From JACMLD01 sp964245425 (lineage in GTDB: Bacteria; Bacteroidota; Bacteroidia; Chitinophagales; Chitinophagaceae), in the NCBI GenBank assembly GCA_964245425.1, contig CAXTMV010000264.1, positions 1 to 7,481 on the forward strand: DNA of 7,481 nucleotides. Direction: 5' to 3'. Of the stretch, positions 6,456 to 7,481 are shown one piece after another (within the stretch, counting starts at the first letter, position 1; every line of letters begins with the position of its first letter). The notes under the pieces are model-generated. The model did no database searches. It saw only the letters and a program-made list of their open reading frames with translations, and was not told the DNA's origin. A program made the position numbers and the translations under genes.

Positions 6456-7367
6456 CTACACGTCAAACAGCGCCGCACTGCCAAGTACTCCCGCCCACTC
6501 TTGTAGCTCAGAGATCATTATTTTACAAGTGTAACCGGGATAGGGTGTCAGATAGGTATCACCATTCAATTTTTCCAGATAAGGAATTAATCCTTGTGCA
6601 ATACCACCGCCTAATACAATTATGTCGGGTGCAAATAAGTTAATATAGTTGTGAATAGCCGTATTAAGGTATGCGATTATCCTTTTGACAACCAGCTCAG
6701 CAGCAATATTGCCAGCAACTGCCATTGAGAAAATTATTTCGGCAGATAAATCTTGACCAATATCCTGTATATCTTTTCCCAGGTTGATAATACCACCAGA
6801 TGATACCAATGCTTCAAGACATCCCGTTTTTCCGCAATAGCAATCTCCGCCACTGCCGGTAATACTTATATGGCCACCCATATGCGACAATGGAAGCGCA
6901 TCTGGAAATTTTCTATCAACAACAAAACCAAACCCAACACCGGTGCCCAAAGTAAGAGTCAACACCCTGCTATATCCCTTTCCTTGTCCGTACCTCGCTT
7001 CTCCCATTGATACAACCCTTGCATCATTATCAATACAACATTCGAGAAAAAATAAATTTTCTATAATTTTTTTAAGTGGATAGTTTTTCATGAATTCCAA
7101 AAAACCGTAGGTTGTTTCCACTACTCCATTTGTCCGCGTAAATCCCGGTATACCAAAGCCAATACTACTAATAATTCTTTCCTAAAGTGATGCTACTTCT
7201 GTTAAATGACTTATAGCATCACCCATCAATTCAAGAAAAATAGCAGCATCTTTTTTCTCTGTTGGATAAATCATACAGTGAAGAACCTGGCCCGTGCTGA
7301 TATCCACCAACCCTGCCTTCGTACGGGTACCGCCTATATCAACTCCTATCACCAATCCCCTTTCCAT
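6456..7367 (-). pseudogene. ROK-family sugar kinase interrupted by an in-frame amber codon
   Basis: This is a cytosolic ATP-dependent kinase of glucose or N-acetylhexosamine type, broken by TAG at 7182-7184 (codon 62 of 303). Translation through the TAG stays in one frame, reading EVASL, the stop, then ERIISSIGFGIPGFTRTN, so this is a nonsense change and not a frameshift. All ROK landmarks are present: phosphate loop DIGGT (10-14), GIPG (72-75), NDA with catalytic D115, GTGVG (141-145), GGHI with zinc ligand H166, the zinc motif CYCGKTGC (176-183) then E185, and VLGGGIAQG near the end. The start is the ATG at 7365-7367, giving MERGLVIGVDIGGT; a TTG at 7394 is possible but adds nothing family-like. 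The 61-residue 5' piece holds the phosphate loop and the 3' piece (which could restart at GTG 7121) holds the catalytic Asp, so neither half should work alone. The final stop is also TAG. First gene of the minus-strand sugar cluster. Confidence 0.88.
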
Positions 7368-7481
7368 CTGAACACTTTTGGTTTCTACATTCAAAAAAGA
7401 TAAATTACTTCAAATTAAATATCTCGAAAATGAGTGACTAGTTTCTGGACTGTTCGTATGTTTGTTTGAATGATTAATATT
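7368..7481. other. Right-edge region upstream of the ROK gene
   Basis: This AT-rich stretch lies upstream of the kinase start and probably contains the promoter of the kinase-transporter-SIS cluster, or the end of a preceding gene. Two minus-strand frames are open from the edge to stops at 7410-7412 and 7415-7417, but neither shows a recognisable motif. No clean -33/-7 pair or Shine-Dalgarno site is visible. Confidence 0.3.

Noticed and set aside
6456..7121. Independent 221-residue ROK protein starting at GTG 7121
   Set aside because: It lacks the phosphate loop and GIPG, which are present in the same frame just upstream of the TAG. It is the 3' part of one broken kinase gene, not a separate gene.
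7206..7403. Plus-strand frame of 65 codons opposite the kinase 5' end
   Set aside because: It lies antisense to the DIGGT-containing part of the ROK gene and has no recognisable features.

Overview
The window looks like a piece of a Bacteroidota chromosome, most likely the Chitinophagaceae or a relative. This is an inference. It rests on the AT-rich DNA, the lack of Shine-Dalgarno sites before every start I checked, the cupin-type AraC regulator, and the mix of a secreted clan GH-D glycosidase with ROK, SIS and EamA sugar genes. I see no rRNA, tRNA, CRISPR array, insertion sequence or phage gene.

Layout from left to right: 1-210 has no callable gene. A phytanoyl-CoA dioxygenase-family (PhyH) gene lies on the minus strand (211-1026). 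It is divergent from an AraC-family regulator on the plus strand (1141-2001), and they share a 114-bp promoter region. The regulator converges on a large secreted alpha-galactosidase-like gene (2053-4164, minus). A 355-bp intergenic stretch follows, holding an 18-bp palindrome. Upstream of that is a minus-strand run read right to left: ROK sugar kinase (6456-7367), EamA/DMT transporter (5457-6377), SIS-domain sugar-phosphate isomerase/deaminase-like protein (4520-5437).

The genes suggest a small glycan-use locus. The glycosidase would release an alpha-linked sugar in the periplasm, the EamA carrier could bring a product across the inner membrane, the ROK kinase would phosphorylate it, and the SIS enzyme would isomerise or deaminate the phosphosugar. 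An amino sugar would fit the SIS family, but no deacetylase is in the window, so the substrate is open. The AraC regulator most directly controls the divergent dioxygenase.

The most notable observation is that the ROK kinase is split by a single in-frame TAG at 7182-7184. The reading frame on both sides is intact and rich in family motifs, so it is a very fresh nonsense mutation, a sequencing error, or (less likely) a read-through codon. Two enzymes also depart from family active-site patterns: the dioxygenase has Cys where 2-oxoglutarate-binding Arg is expected, and the SIS protein lacks two of the charged residues of the GlmS helix while keeping the catalytic Glu/His pair.
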